In this document: one piece after another, positions 1 to 5,815 of the stretch | Layout of the letters: each line of letters opens with the position of its first letter | Numbering within the stretch: the stretch's first letter is position 1 | Assembly (NCBI GenBank): GCA_029880275.1 | Contig: JAOUOQ010000077.1 | Coordinates: 1-8,194 of the forward strand | Source: Candidatus Aminicenantota bacterium | GTDB taxonomy: Bacteria > Acidobacteriota > B3-B38 > Guanabaribacteriales > B3-B38 | Direction of reading: 5' to 3' | DNA: 8,194 bases | Made by a program: the position numbers and the translations under genes | The notes under the pieces: generated by a model | Told to the model about the DNA's origin: nothing | The model's input: the letters and a program-made list of their open reading frames with translations, nothing else | Database searches by the model: none

Positions 1-1
1 T

Positions 2-775
2 ATCCTCTTCTGCCTACTCTCTCTTCTTCTGATCGCCCTCTTCCTGAGCCTGGGTCTGCTGGTGTCCACCCTTGTCTCCCGGTCGGAGACATCGATGGTT
101 ATCCTCCTGCTGCTGTGGACACTTGTGGTGGTAGTCATGCCTTCGCTGGGAAGGGTAGTCGCCGACCTCACTGCCCGGGTGCCAACTAAAGGGGAGATTG
201 AACTCCGCTATCGTCAAGCTCATGAGGAAGTATGGAATAATGTCCCTTCTGATTTACCGCCAGAGATGAACCCACGACGGTGGATGGGTGACCCATGGGC
301 GCCTAATGTCCCCAATCGGAGCAAAATGATTAACACCATCACCGAGCGCCAGGCGAAGGTTTTCGATGACTACATCCAGCAGTTGCGCCTCCAGGTGAGA
401 CGAGCGCAGAGAATCATAATGGCATCACCCACCATGTTCTATCGGACGGCATCGGAGGAAGTGATGGGAACCGGACTCAGCCAGTTTGAGCATTTCTATC
501 AATCGTTAAAACGATACGAGGACAGTCTGAGGGAGTTTATCCTTGAGAAAGATGCCTCCGATAGTAGAAGTCCCCACCTGCTCAACGCCTGGCACAAAAA
601 TACCATCTCCCAGCTCCCGGTAGATTTCAACGCCATTCCCCGCTTTTACCTGCCTCCTCTTACCTTGAAAGCGAGGCTCCCCGCCGTTGTCCGCAGCCTT
701 GGGGTGCTACTGTTCCTGACAGTTCTGCTCTTCCTGGTTACTTATGTTGCCTTTATCCGCTACGATGTGCGATAA
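2..775 (+). CDS. ABC-2-type transporter permease, C-terminal part (5' end outside window)
   Basis: The reading frame is open from base 2, so the 5' end lies outside the window. The GTG at 62 is an internal Val, because hydrophobic residues in the same frame precede it. The visible 257 residues hold a hydrophobic helix (about 1-23), a second (about 32-50, rich in L and V), a soluble segment of roughly 170 residues with charged stretches and heptad-like runs (ITERQAKVFDDYIQQLRLQV), and a last membrane helix (about 230-252) ending in FIRYDVR. A large extracytoplasmic loop between membrane helices is typical of ABC-2 permeases of the DUF3526/NosY-GldF-like type, which work with a separate ATPase to export or rearrange an unknown substrate. 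No ATPase gene is visible; it would be expected upstream. The family call rests on topology and overall look, since no catalytic motif exists, and the substrate cannot be inferred. Confidence 0.65.
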   Translation: MLFCLLSLLLIALFLSLGLLVSTLVSRSETSMVILLLLWTLVVVVMPSLGRVVADLTARVPTKGEIELRYRQAHEEVWNNVPSDLPPEMNPRRWMGDPWAPNVPNRSKMINTITERQAKVFDDYIQQLRLQVRRAQRIIMASPTMFYRTASEEVMGTGLSQFEHFYQSLKRYEDSLREFILEKDASDSRSPHLLNAWHKNTISQLPVDFNAIPRFYLPPLTLKARLPAVVRSLGVLLFLTVLLFLVTYVAFIRYDVR

Positions 776-958
776 GGAAAAAGTAATCAAAGTCCCCCTC
801 CCTAAAAATAAGAGCTTCAGGCTATAAAGCTCTTGGGCAACACAGCGAGTCATACTTACCATTGTAGGCGATAAGTGGAAGCTATACCCAAAACAGCCTG
901 CATAAAATGAGTTAGAGATGAATTTTCAGAAATTGCCGAATTACACCCGCTCTTTATA

Positions 959-987
959 TTGACTTTTATTTTTATTTAGTATATACA
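959..987 (+). promoter_or_regulatory. Sigma-70-like promoter candidate overlapping a terminator
   Basis: TTGACT (959-964) is followed after exactly 17 bases by TATACA (982-987). Boxes and spacing are good, but the predicted start near 994 falls inside the terminator stem at 989-1018. Transcripts from it would start within the hairpin and meet the T-run after about 25-30 bases. It may be a chance match in AT-rich DNA. No better promoter for the 1091 gene is obvious downstream. Confidence 0.3.
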
Positions 988-988
988 T

Positions 989-1024
989 TAAAGGCTCAGC
1001 AAATGTGTTGAGTCTTTATTTTTT
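989..1024 (+). terminator. Intrinsic (rho-independent) terminator
   Basis: A 13-bp stem (arms 989-1001 and 1006-1018, with two G-U pairs) has a 4-base AATG loop and is followed directly by TTTTTT (1019-1024). All parts of a rho-independent terminator are present in the plus direction. It most likely ends transcription coming from the ABC permease, insulating the amidohydrolase gene, although it is 213 bases past the permease stop codon. Confidence 0.75.
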
Positions 1025-1090
1025 AGGCGCTTGCAAATTAAAGATATTCCTACATAGAGAAAAGTAGTGATATTCAAAGGGAGGTGTCTC

Positions 1091-2593
1091 ATGAAGAACA
1101 TAAACATATCCGTTAAGATTATCTCGATTGTTTTATTTGGCATCTTGATGGCTCAGGGGCTGTTCGGCGAGACAAGAGGGGTCAAGAGCGGAACGAGATA
1201 TGACCGCCTGGTCATAAGAAATGTCGTCATCATTGATGGCAACGGGATTCCGCCAAGTGGTCCTGTTGATATTATTATTGAGGGGAATAAAATAAGTTCT
1301 GTTCAGAGCGCCAGCGGTGATGAAAAAGCTTATGAGAGCGAACAGCATGTCCTTGATGGAACCGGGATGTATCTCCTTCCCGGTCTTATCAATAATCATG
1401 TCCATCTCCAGGACAGCAGGGGAAGCATGCCCATCCCGTTTGAATATTTTTACAAACTCTGTCTGGCATGCGGTGTCACCTCGGTGCGGGATGTGGGAAG
1501 CAACTATAGTGAGACCATAGAAGAGCGCCGCAAGAGCCAGGAAGGTCTGATTGCCGCCCCCCGCATATTCCTCTATATGTCAGTGTGGGCAAGTACTCCT
1601 GAAGAAGCTCGCCAGAAAGTCCAAGAGGTAAAGAAGCAAGGCGGAGATGGGGTAAAGATTTTTAGTATGGACCGCGACATCATGAAAGCTACCATGGATG
1701 AAGCTCATAAACTGGGACTTAAAGTGGCACACCACGCAGCAGTTGAGGAGACCGATGCCTGGGATGCTGCCGAATTTGGGGTAACCAGTATTGAGCACTG
1801 GTATGGAGTCCCCGATGCCGCTCTGCATGGCTCGCAGAATTTCCCCTACTGGTACAATTTCTCCAATGAAAACGACCGCTTCCGCTATGCAGGCCATCTC
1901 TGGCGCGAAGCCGACCCACAGAAGCTCAAAAAAGTTCTTCAGCGACTGGTGGAAAAGGGTGTAACCTGGATTCCCACCTTTGTCATCTACGAAGCCAACC
2001 GGGATCTGCTCAGAGCCATGAACCAGCCCTGGTTCAAAGATTACCTCCACCCCGCCCTGGAGGAATATTTCAAGCCTAACCCAGCACACCATGGCTCCTA
2101 CCATTGGAGTTGGAGCACCACAGACGAAGTCTTCTGGCGAGAAAATTACAAGATATGGATGGACGCTGTCCAGGATTTTGCCCGCATGGGAGGTGTAGTT
2201 GGTGTCGGTGATGACGCTGGTTTTATCTATATGATGTACGGATTTAGCCTCATACGAGAGTTAGAACTTCATCAGGAGGCAGGCTTCCATCCCATCGATG
2301 TCATCCAAAATGCCACCGGCAACAATGCCAGAATTTTAGGAATGGAAGACAGATTAGGTCGTATTCGCCAGGGCTATCTTGCCGACCTTGTCATTGTAGA
2401 CGAAAATCCTCTGGAAAATCTAAAATATCTCTATCCTACAGGGGTTCTTAAAGTTGACGAAGGGAAAGTAATTACTCGAGGGGGCATAAAATGGACAATC
2501 AAAGATGGTTTTGTCTACCATGCTCCCACCATGCTGGAGGATGTGGGGAAGATAGTCTCTGAGGCAAGGACGAAATCAAAAGCTCACAAATGA
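1091..2593 (+). CDS. Exported imidazolonepropionase-like amidohydrolase
   Basis: This 500-residue metal-dependent hydrolase of the amidohydrolase superfamily has an N-terminal signal peptide (basic start, hydrophobic core about 8-24, likely cut near GLFG/E), so it should act outside the cytoplasm. The family layout is complete: an N-terminal beta-sandwich strand (LVIRNVVIIDGNG), the metal-binding HxH (H103, H105) in LLPGLINNHVH, GVTSVRDVG, a Lys in GGDGVKIF (K189) where a bridging carboxylated Lys can lie, H214/H215, H236 in TSIEHW, and the catalytic Asp in GVGDDAGF (probably D375). The C-terminus has the usual NATGNNARILGM, LGRIRQGYLADLVIVDENP signature. Relatives cleave cyclic or linear amide bonds (imidazolonepropionase, prolidase-like peptidases); the substrate cannot be read from sequence. 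The ATG at 1091 is chosen over the in-frame GTG at 1067 because GGGAGGTG lies just upstream and the signal peptide starts there. Confidence 0.88.
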   Translation: MKNINISVKIISIVLFGILMAQGLFGETRGVKSGTRYDRLVIRNVVIIDGNGIPPSGPVDIIIEGNKISSVQSASGDEKAYESEQHVLDGTGMYLLPGLINNHVHLQDSRGSMPIPFEYFYKLCLACGVTSVRDVGSNYSETIEERRKSQEGLIAAPRIFLYMSVWASTPEEARQKVQEVKKQGGDGVKIFSMDRDIMKATMDEAHKLGLKVAHHAAVEETDAWDAAEFGVTSIEHWYGVPDAALHGSQNFPYWYNFSNENDRFRYAGHLWREADPQKLKKVLQRLVEKGVTWIPTFVIYEANRDLLRAMNQPWFKDYLHPALEEYFKPNPAHHGSYHWSWSTTDEVFWRENYKIWMDAVQDFARMGGVVGVGDDAGFIYMMYGFSLIRELELHQEAGFHPIDVIQNATGNNARILGMEDRLGRIRQGYLADLVIVDENPLENLKYLYPTGVLKVDEGKVITRGGIKWTIKDGFVYHAPTMLEDVGKIVSEARTKSKAHK

Positions 2594-2596
2594 GGA

Positions 2597-2959
2597 ACGG
2601 GAATAGATAAAAATAGTGTGCTGCGATATTGTTTCTGTTAGGCTTCTTTTGGTGGATACAGAGTAGCAATAATCAGGATAGTAGCGGCTGATCCAACAAC
2701 AGCCGGTAATACATATACATCCCACCACGTGAACCACCAGTGTCCCCATATCCATCCCAGCCAGCCGCCTACCCAGCCGACCGCCACCTCAGCAGCAAAA
2801 CCGTACGCCCCTTTGCCGATTCTGATGTTCAGGGCGTACATAATGGCGGCGATCACAATAGCAATGATAACCAACGCCACACACGCCAGAAAACTCATTC
2901 CTATCATCTATTAATCACCCCCTTTCTTAGCGGAGTCTGCTCCACTAATCTATTCCCGT
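2597..2959. repeat. 12-bp inverted repeat flanking the small membrane-protein gene
   Basis: ACGGGAATAGAT occurs at 2597-2608 and its exact reverse complement at 2948-2959. These lie just outside either end of the gene at 2638-2907. The flanks are also partly alike (GG before, an A two bases after). It could be terminal repeats of a tiny decayed element, a long-range mRNA pairing, or chance: a few 12-mer matches are expected in 8 kb. Confidence 0.3.
2638..2907 (-). CDS. Small Trp-rich membrane protein, possibly GlsB/YeaQ/YmgE-like
   Basis: This 89-residue, very hydrophobic protein has a first helix at about 5-26, a glycine- and tryptophan-rich central segment (about 31-62) and a last helix (about 65-83), ending in YPPKEA. 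Eight Trp fall within 18 residues (W45, 49, 52, 54, 57, 58, 61, 62). Size, three-helix layout and the Gly-rich GWVGGWLGWIWG stretch recall the transglycosylase-associated GlsB/YeaQ/YmgE family of small inner-membrane stress proteins, but this is a resemblance rather than a recognised signature. The start at 2907 is supported by AAAGGGGGTGAT (GGGGGTGAT at 2914-2922), well spaced for this ATG and too far from the next (2898). The gene lies 123 bases downstream of the M55 peptidase gene on the same strand and could be cotranscribed. It is convergent with the amidohydrolase gene, 44 bases away. Confidence 0.7.
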   Translation of the reverse strand: MIGMSFLACVALVIIAIVIAAIMYALNIRIGKGAYGFAAEVAVGWVGGWLGWIWGHWWFTWWDVYVLPAVVGSAATILIIATLYPPKEA

Positions 2960-3030
2960 CCCCCTCTTATCGTCATATGTAAATGTGGACGCATCCGGGA
3001 GAGTTACCCTCCTCTGGCAAAGTCGCCCGG

Positions 3031-3918
3031 CTACATAAAGAGAATAGCGGAGAGGAACTTGCTCACCTCAACCATATCCTTTCCGGTAAATGAGATGGTC
3101 CTCCCGTCCAGCTGCTTCACACCGGGAAGCATCCCCACCAGAGAGGCATAGACCTCGTCCTTGAAGGTGATTTCCAGCGTGATAGGAGTCTGGAGCTTGA
3201 AAGGCTGAAACTCCTTCAGCCTCTTGAGGGCTCTGATAGCTCCCTCCTTAATAAGCTTCTGGGCTTTCTCCGGATGGATGGTCTTAGCAATGGTCCCAAT
3301 CCCCTCTTTGACAACTACTCCTTCTACATCCCCCAGCATCTCTTTAGCTTGAGCAACTATTGTCTGGTCGCCGGAAATAAGAGCTACCGGCACCCCGAAA
3401 TGCCCCGCAATGGCGGCGTTGAAACCCGCCTCGGGCACTGAGTTGCCATTCAGCTTGATATCAAAAACCCTGGAGCCCGACATGGTATGAGCCAGGGTGG
3501 CGTCCCTTGAGCCCTCCTTGGCATGGTAGCCAATCAGGAACACCGCATCGAAGGTCTCGTCAATCCCCTCCATCATAATCAACGGACGAGGCCAATCTCT
3601 AATGAGCTTGACCTCTCTGTTCAGCTCCTCAATAAGAATGTTCTGACCGCTGCCGTGGGAGTCACTGACCACAACCTCGGTTGCTCCGGCGGCAAACGCT
3701 CCCTCAATGGCTGCGTTAACCTCCTGGGTCATAAAGCGGCGAAAGCGCTGGTATTCCTCTCCAGAGGTCTGCATCTGCGAAACCACTCCCCCAATCCCCT
3801 CAATATCTACAGAGATATAAACCTTAAGTTTATCAGGACCGGGCTGAGGCAAAGCAAATAGGCTTAGAAATAAAATTAACAGCAGAAAAAAAGCCAGCAA
3901 TATAGAACGTTTCTTCAT
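3031..3918 (-). CDS. Exported M55-family D-aminopeptidase (DppA-like)
   Basis: This 295-residue zinc peptidase of family M55 removes N-terminal D-amino acids such as D-Ala from short peptides. All family metal and catalytic residues are present at the right spacing: D38 and E40 in SVDIEGIGGV, H88 in SDSHGSG, H132 in IGYHA, H144 in AHTMSG and E163 in VPEAGFNA. They match D8, E10, H60, H104, H115 and E133 of Bacillus DppA with an offset of 28-30. That offset reflects an extra N-terminus, MKKRSILLAFFLLLILFLSL, a signal peptide or membrane anchor absent from cytoplasmic DppA. The protein therefore probably acts in the periplasm or at the cell surface. The start has a strong Shine-Dalgarno sequence (GGGGGTGAT, 3922-3930). 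It is transcribed divergently from the D-aminoacylase at 4135, whose substrates are chemically related, pointing to shared use of D-amino-acid compounds, perhaps from peptidoglycan. Confidence 0.9.
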   Translation of the reverse strand: MKKRSILLAFFLLLILFLSLFALPQPGPDKLKVYISVDIEGIGGVVSQMQTSGEEYQRFRRFMTQEVNAAIEGAFAAGATEVVVSDSHGSGQNILIEELNREVKLIRDWPRPLIMMEGIDETFDAVFLIGYHAKEGSRDATLAHTMSGSRVFDIKLNGNSVPEAGFNAAIAGHFGVPVALISGDQTIVAQAKEMLGDVEGVVVKEGIGTIAKTIHPEKAQKLIKEGAIRALKRLKEFQPFKLQTPITLEITFKDEVYASLVGMLPGVKQLDGRTISFTGKDMVEVSKFLSAILFM

Positions 3919-3995
3919 TGCATCACCCCCTGATATTTTGATGGGCGAATCCTCTTAAATCTTTCATCATTTCCTATAAAAATATATTACTTAAT

Positions 3996-4024
3996 TCTAT
4001 ATCAGAGATGAAGCCATTAGTCAA
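3996..4024 (-). promoter_or_regulatory. Sigma-70-type promoter for the M55 peptidase gene
   Basis: Read on the minus strand, TTGACT (4019-4024) and TATAGA (3996-4001) are separated by exactly 17 bases. A TG stands one base before the -10 box (extended -10). Predicted transcription starts near 3989, giving a leader of about 70 bases before the ATG at 3918. Confidence 0.6.
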
Positions 4025-4095
4025 GAAATAATAAGTTCTTTATCATAAAAAGAGAGATTATTGACAACCACTTAAGCAGGTGGGATAATGGCTTC
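4010..4095. promoter_or_regulatory. Inverted pair of 10-mers at the two divergent promoters
   Basis: TAATGGCTTC lies at 4086-4095 on the plus strand and, as its exact reverse complement GAAGCCATTA, at 4010-4019. Read in the direction of each transcript, both genes carry the same word. It lies in the spacer of the minus promoter and across the -10 box and start of the plus promoter, 76 bases centre to centre. Such placement fits a shared repressor operator. No regulator is identified. Confidence 0.4.
4061..4089 (+). promoter_or_regulatory. Strong sigma-70-type promoter for the D-aminoacylase gene
   Basis: A perfect -35 box TTGACA (4061-4066), a 17-base spacer and GATAAT (4084-4089, five of six consensus bases) preceded by TGG, an extended -10. 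The start is expected near 4096, giving a leader of about 40 bases with the ribosome-binding site AGGAAGGT (4119-4126) nine bases before the ATG at 4135. Confidence 0.75.
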
Positions 4096-4134
4096 TATAG
4101 TTTTCAATACCAAAAACAAGGAAGGTAAAATATT

Positions 4135-5748
4135 ATGAAAAGTATCCTAAGGCTCTTTTGGACAGCAGCAATAATAGGGCTTCTTCTCCTGGGGCTTTAT
4201 CTAATTTTTCCTCCTACCCTTCCCTATGACCTGGCAATCATCGGGGGCATGGTGGTTGACGGAACAGGCAATCCCTGGTTTCGAGCAGATGTCGGGGTCA
4301 AGGGGGAAAGGATTACCCACATTGGTATCATCCCGGTAAATGAAGCTTCTGAGGTAATAAGGGCAGAGGGGTTGGTTGTGTCACCGGGCTTTATCGATAT
4401 CCATACACATACCGACAGTGGGCTGCTTGCGAATCCCCGGGCGGAGAATTATCTTTACCAAGGGGTTACCACGGTAGTGGGGGGAAACTGCGGTAGCTCC
4501 CCGTTTCCGATCGGCGAGCATCTGGAAAAATTACACAAGCAGGGCATCAGCCTTAACTTCGCCACCCTCATAGGGCATAACACCATAAGAAGTGAAGTGA
4601 TGGGTATGAAGGATGACCCTCCCACCGCAGAGGAACTGGCGGAGATGAAACGGATGGTAGAGCAGGGAATGACAGAGGGAGCCCTGGGTCTCTCCACCGG
4701 GCTGAAATATGTCCCCGGAGCGTATGCCGCTACCGCGGAAGTGATTGCGCTGGCAAAGGTCGCCGCCAGATACCATGGCATCTACGCTACCCACATGCGG
4801 GAGGAAGGACTGGGGGTCATCGAGGCGGTAAAGGAAGCCATCTTGATTGGGGAAAAAGGGGGGCTGCCGGTGCAGATTTCCCACCATAAGGTAGTCAGTG
4901 CCGACATGTGGGGTGCCAGCAGGGAGACCGTCCGCCTGATAGAGGAGGCTCGCTTACGGGGAGTGGAAGTTACCCTCGACCAGTACCCCTATCCGGCTAC
5001 CAGCACCGATTTGGATGTCCTTTTCCCCCCCTGGTCCCTTGCCGGTGGTAACGACGAGCTTAAGCAGAGGCTGAGCCATCCGGAGACCCGTCAGAGGATA
5101 AAAGAGGCTATCGCTTACAACATCGTCCACGACAGGGGAGGGAGTGATATAGGCAACATCACCGTGACCTACTTCAAGGCTGACCGCTCATTGGAGGGAA
5201 AGAACCTGGCGGAGATAGCCGGCCTGCGAGGTTGGAAACCTACCCCGCTAAACGGGGCGGAGATTGTAATGGATATACAACTGAAGGGGGGAGGGAAAGC
5301 CATCTATCACTGTCTGAACGATGAGGATATTGGGCGGATAATGAGATACTGCGGTACGATGGTCGGCTCCGATGGAGGGATAACCGTCTTTGAGCAAGGG
5401 GTGGTTCACCCCCGCAACTACGGGACCTTCCCCAGAGTGCTTGGTTATTATGTGCGGGAGAAAGGAATCCTCACGCTGGAGGATGCCATCCGGAAGATGA
5501 CCTCACTTCCCGCTCAGACCCTGCGGCTGATTGACAGAGGGGTGCTCAGGGTGGGAGCTTATGCCGATATAACTATCTTTGACCCTCAAAGGGTGATTGA
5601 CAAATCCACCTGGGAGAACCCCCACCAGTACTCCGAAGGGATAACTTATGTTATTGTCAACGGCAAGGTGGTTATCTCCGAGGGAAAGCATACCGGCGCG
5701 CTTTCGGGTCATGTGCTGAGGCGAAGGGATAATAAAATGGCGGATTGA
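4135..5748 (+). CDS. Membrane-anchored N-acyl-D-amino-acid deacylase (D-aminoacylase family)
   Basis: This 537-residue amidohydrolase removes the acyl group from N-acyl-D-amino acids to free the D-amino acid. Signature motifs run in order: YDLAIIGGMVVDGTGNPW, SPGFIDIHTHTD (H90, H92, D94), GGNCGSSP with the family's metal-binding Cys (C119, 27 residues after the second His, as in characterised D-aminoacylases), GALGLSTGLKYVPG, ATHMREEG (H220), QISHHK (H250/H251), DQYPYPATSTD, the catalytic Asp in VGSDGG (D413), HPRNYGTFPRVLG and the closing GAYADITIFDP. Length is typical plus about 30 N-terminal residues: a hydrophobic segment (about 8-25) that looks like an uncleaved anchor or signal peptide, unusual for a family whose known members are mostly cytoplasmic. 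It pairs divergently with an exported M55 D-aminopeptidase. The true substrate could be any N-acyl-D-amino acid, or a dipeptide. Confidence 0.92.
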   Translation: MKSILRLFWTAAIIGLLLLGLYLIFPPTLPYDLAIIGGMVVDGTGNPWFRADVGVKGERITHIGIIPVNEASEVIRAEGLVVSPGFIDIHTHTDSGLLANPRAENYLYQGVTTVVGGNCGSSPFPIGEHLEKLHKQGISLNFATLIGHNTIRSEVMGMKDDPPTAEELAEMKRMVEQGMTEGALGLSTGLKYVPGAYAATAEVIALAKVAARYHGIYATHMREEGLGVIEAVKEAILIGEKGGLPVQISHHKVVSADMWGASRETVRLIEEARLRGVEVTLDQYPYPATSTDLDVLFPPWSLAGGNDELKQRLSHPETRQRIKEAIAYNIVHDRGGSDIGNITVTYFKADRSLEGKNLAEIAGLRGWKPTPLNGAEIVMDIQLKGGGKAIYHCLNDEDIGRIMRYCGTMVGSDGGITVFEQGVVHPRNYGTFPRVLGYYVREKGILTLEDAIRKMTSLPAQTLRLIDRGVLRVGAYADITIFDPQRVIDKSTWENPHQYSEGITYVIVNGKVVISEGKHTGALSGHVLRRRDNKMAD

Positions 5749-5780
5749 AGGGGTCTCCTCGAAACTCCCCTCAATCCGCC
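5729..5780 (-). terminator. Hairpin terminator shared by two convergent genes
   Basis: GGCGGATTGA (5739-5748) pairs with TCAATCCGCC (5771-5780), and inside it GGGG (5750-5753) pairs with CCCC (5767-5770), leaving one bulged A and a 13-base loop. Read on the minus strand the hairpin is followed by ATTTTATTAT, so it fits as the intrinsic terminator of the cysteine-rich GcvH-like gene. In the plus direction no T-run follows. The outer arm includes the last codons and TGA stop of the D-aminoacylase gene, so the terminator is built into coding sequence. Confidence 0.7.
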
Positions 5781-5815
5781 TGAAGGCTTTCGTCAGCAGA
5801 ACTATATGGGTATGC

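Larger units (their letters stand above)
776..1090. other. Intergenic gap between permease and amidohydrolase
   Basis: This 315-base, AT-rich stretch holds no credible gene. It contains a weak hairpin at 810-834 (AAGAGCTT, 9-base loop, AAGCTCTT) without a T-run, a sigma-70-like promoter candidate at 959-987, a convincing intrinsic terminator at 989-1024, and the Shine-Dalgarno sequence GGGAGGTG (about 1079-1086) just before the ATG at 1091. The terminator lies over 200 bases past the permease stop, so either the permease mRNA has a long 3' UTR or a short untranslated RNA is made from the gap. I cannot tell which. Confidence 0.6.

Noticed and set aside
810..834. Hairpin AAGAGCTT / AAGCTCTT as a terminator for the permease
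   Set aside because: The stem is only 8 AT-rich pairs with a 9-base loop and GGGCAACAC follows instead of a T-run. The structure at 989-1024 is far better.
1067..1090. GTG at 1067 as the start of the amidohydrolase
   Set aside because: GGGAGGTG lies downstream of it and serves ATG 1091, where a normal signal peptide begins.
1580..2104. 174-codon minus-strand open frame inside the amidohydrolase gene
   Set aside because: It lies wholly antisense to a gene with complete family motifs and shows no recognisable domain.
3523..3861. 112-codon plus-strand open frame inside the M55 peptidase gene
   Set aside because: Antisense shadow of a gene with all catalytic residues intact; no domain or supporting signals.
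4455..4887. Minus-strand open frames (108 and 118 codons) inside the D-aminoacylase gene
   Set aside because: Both are antisense to a well-supported gene and show no family features.
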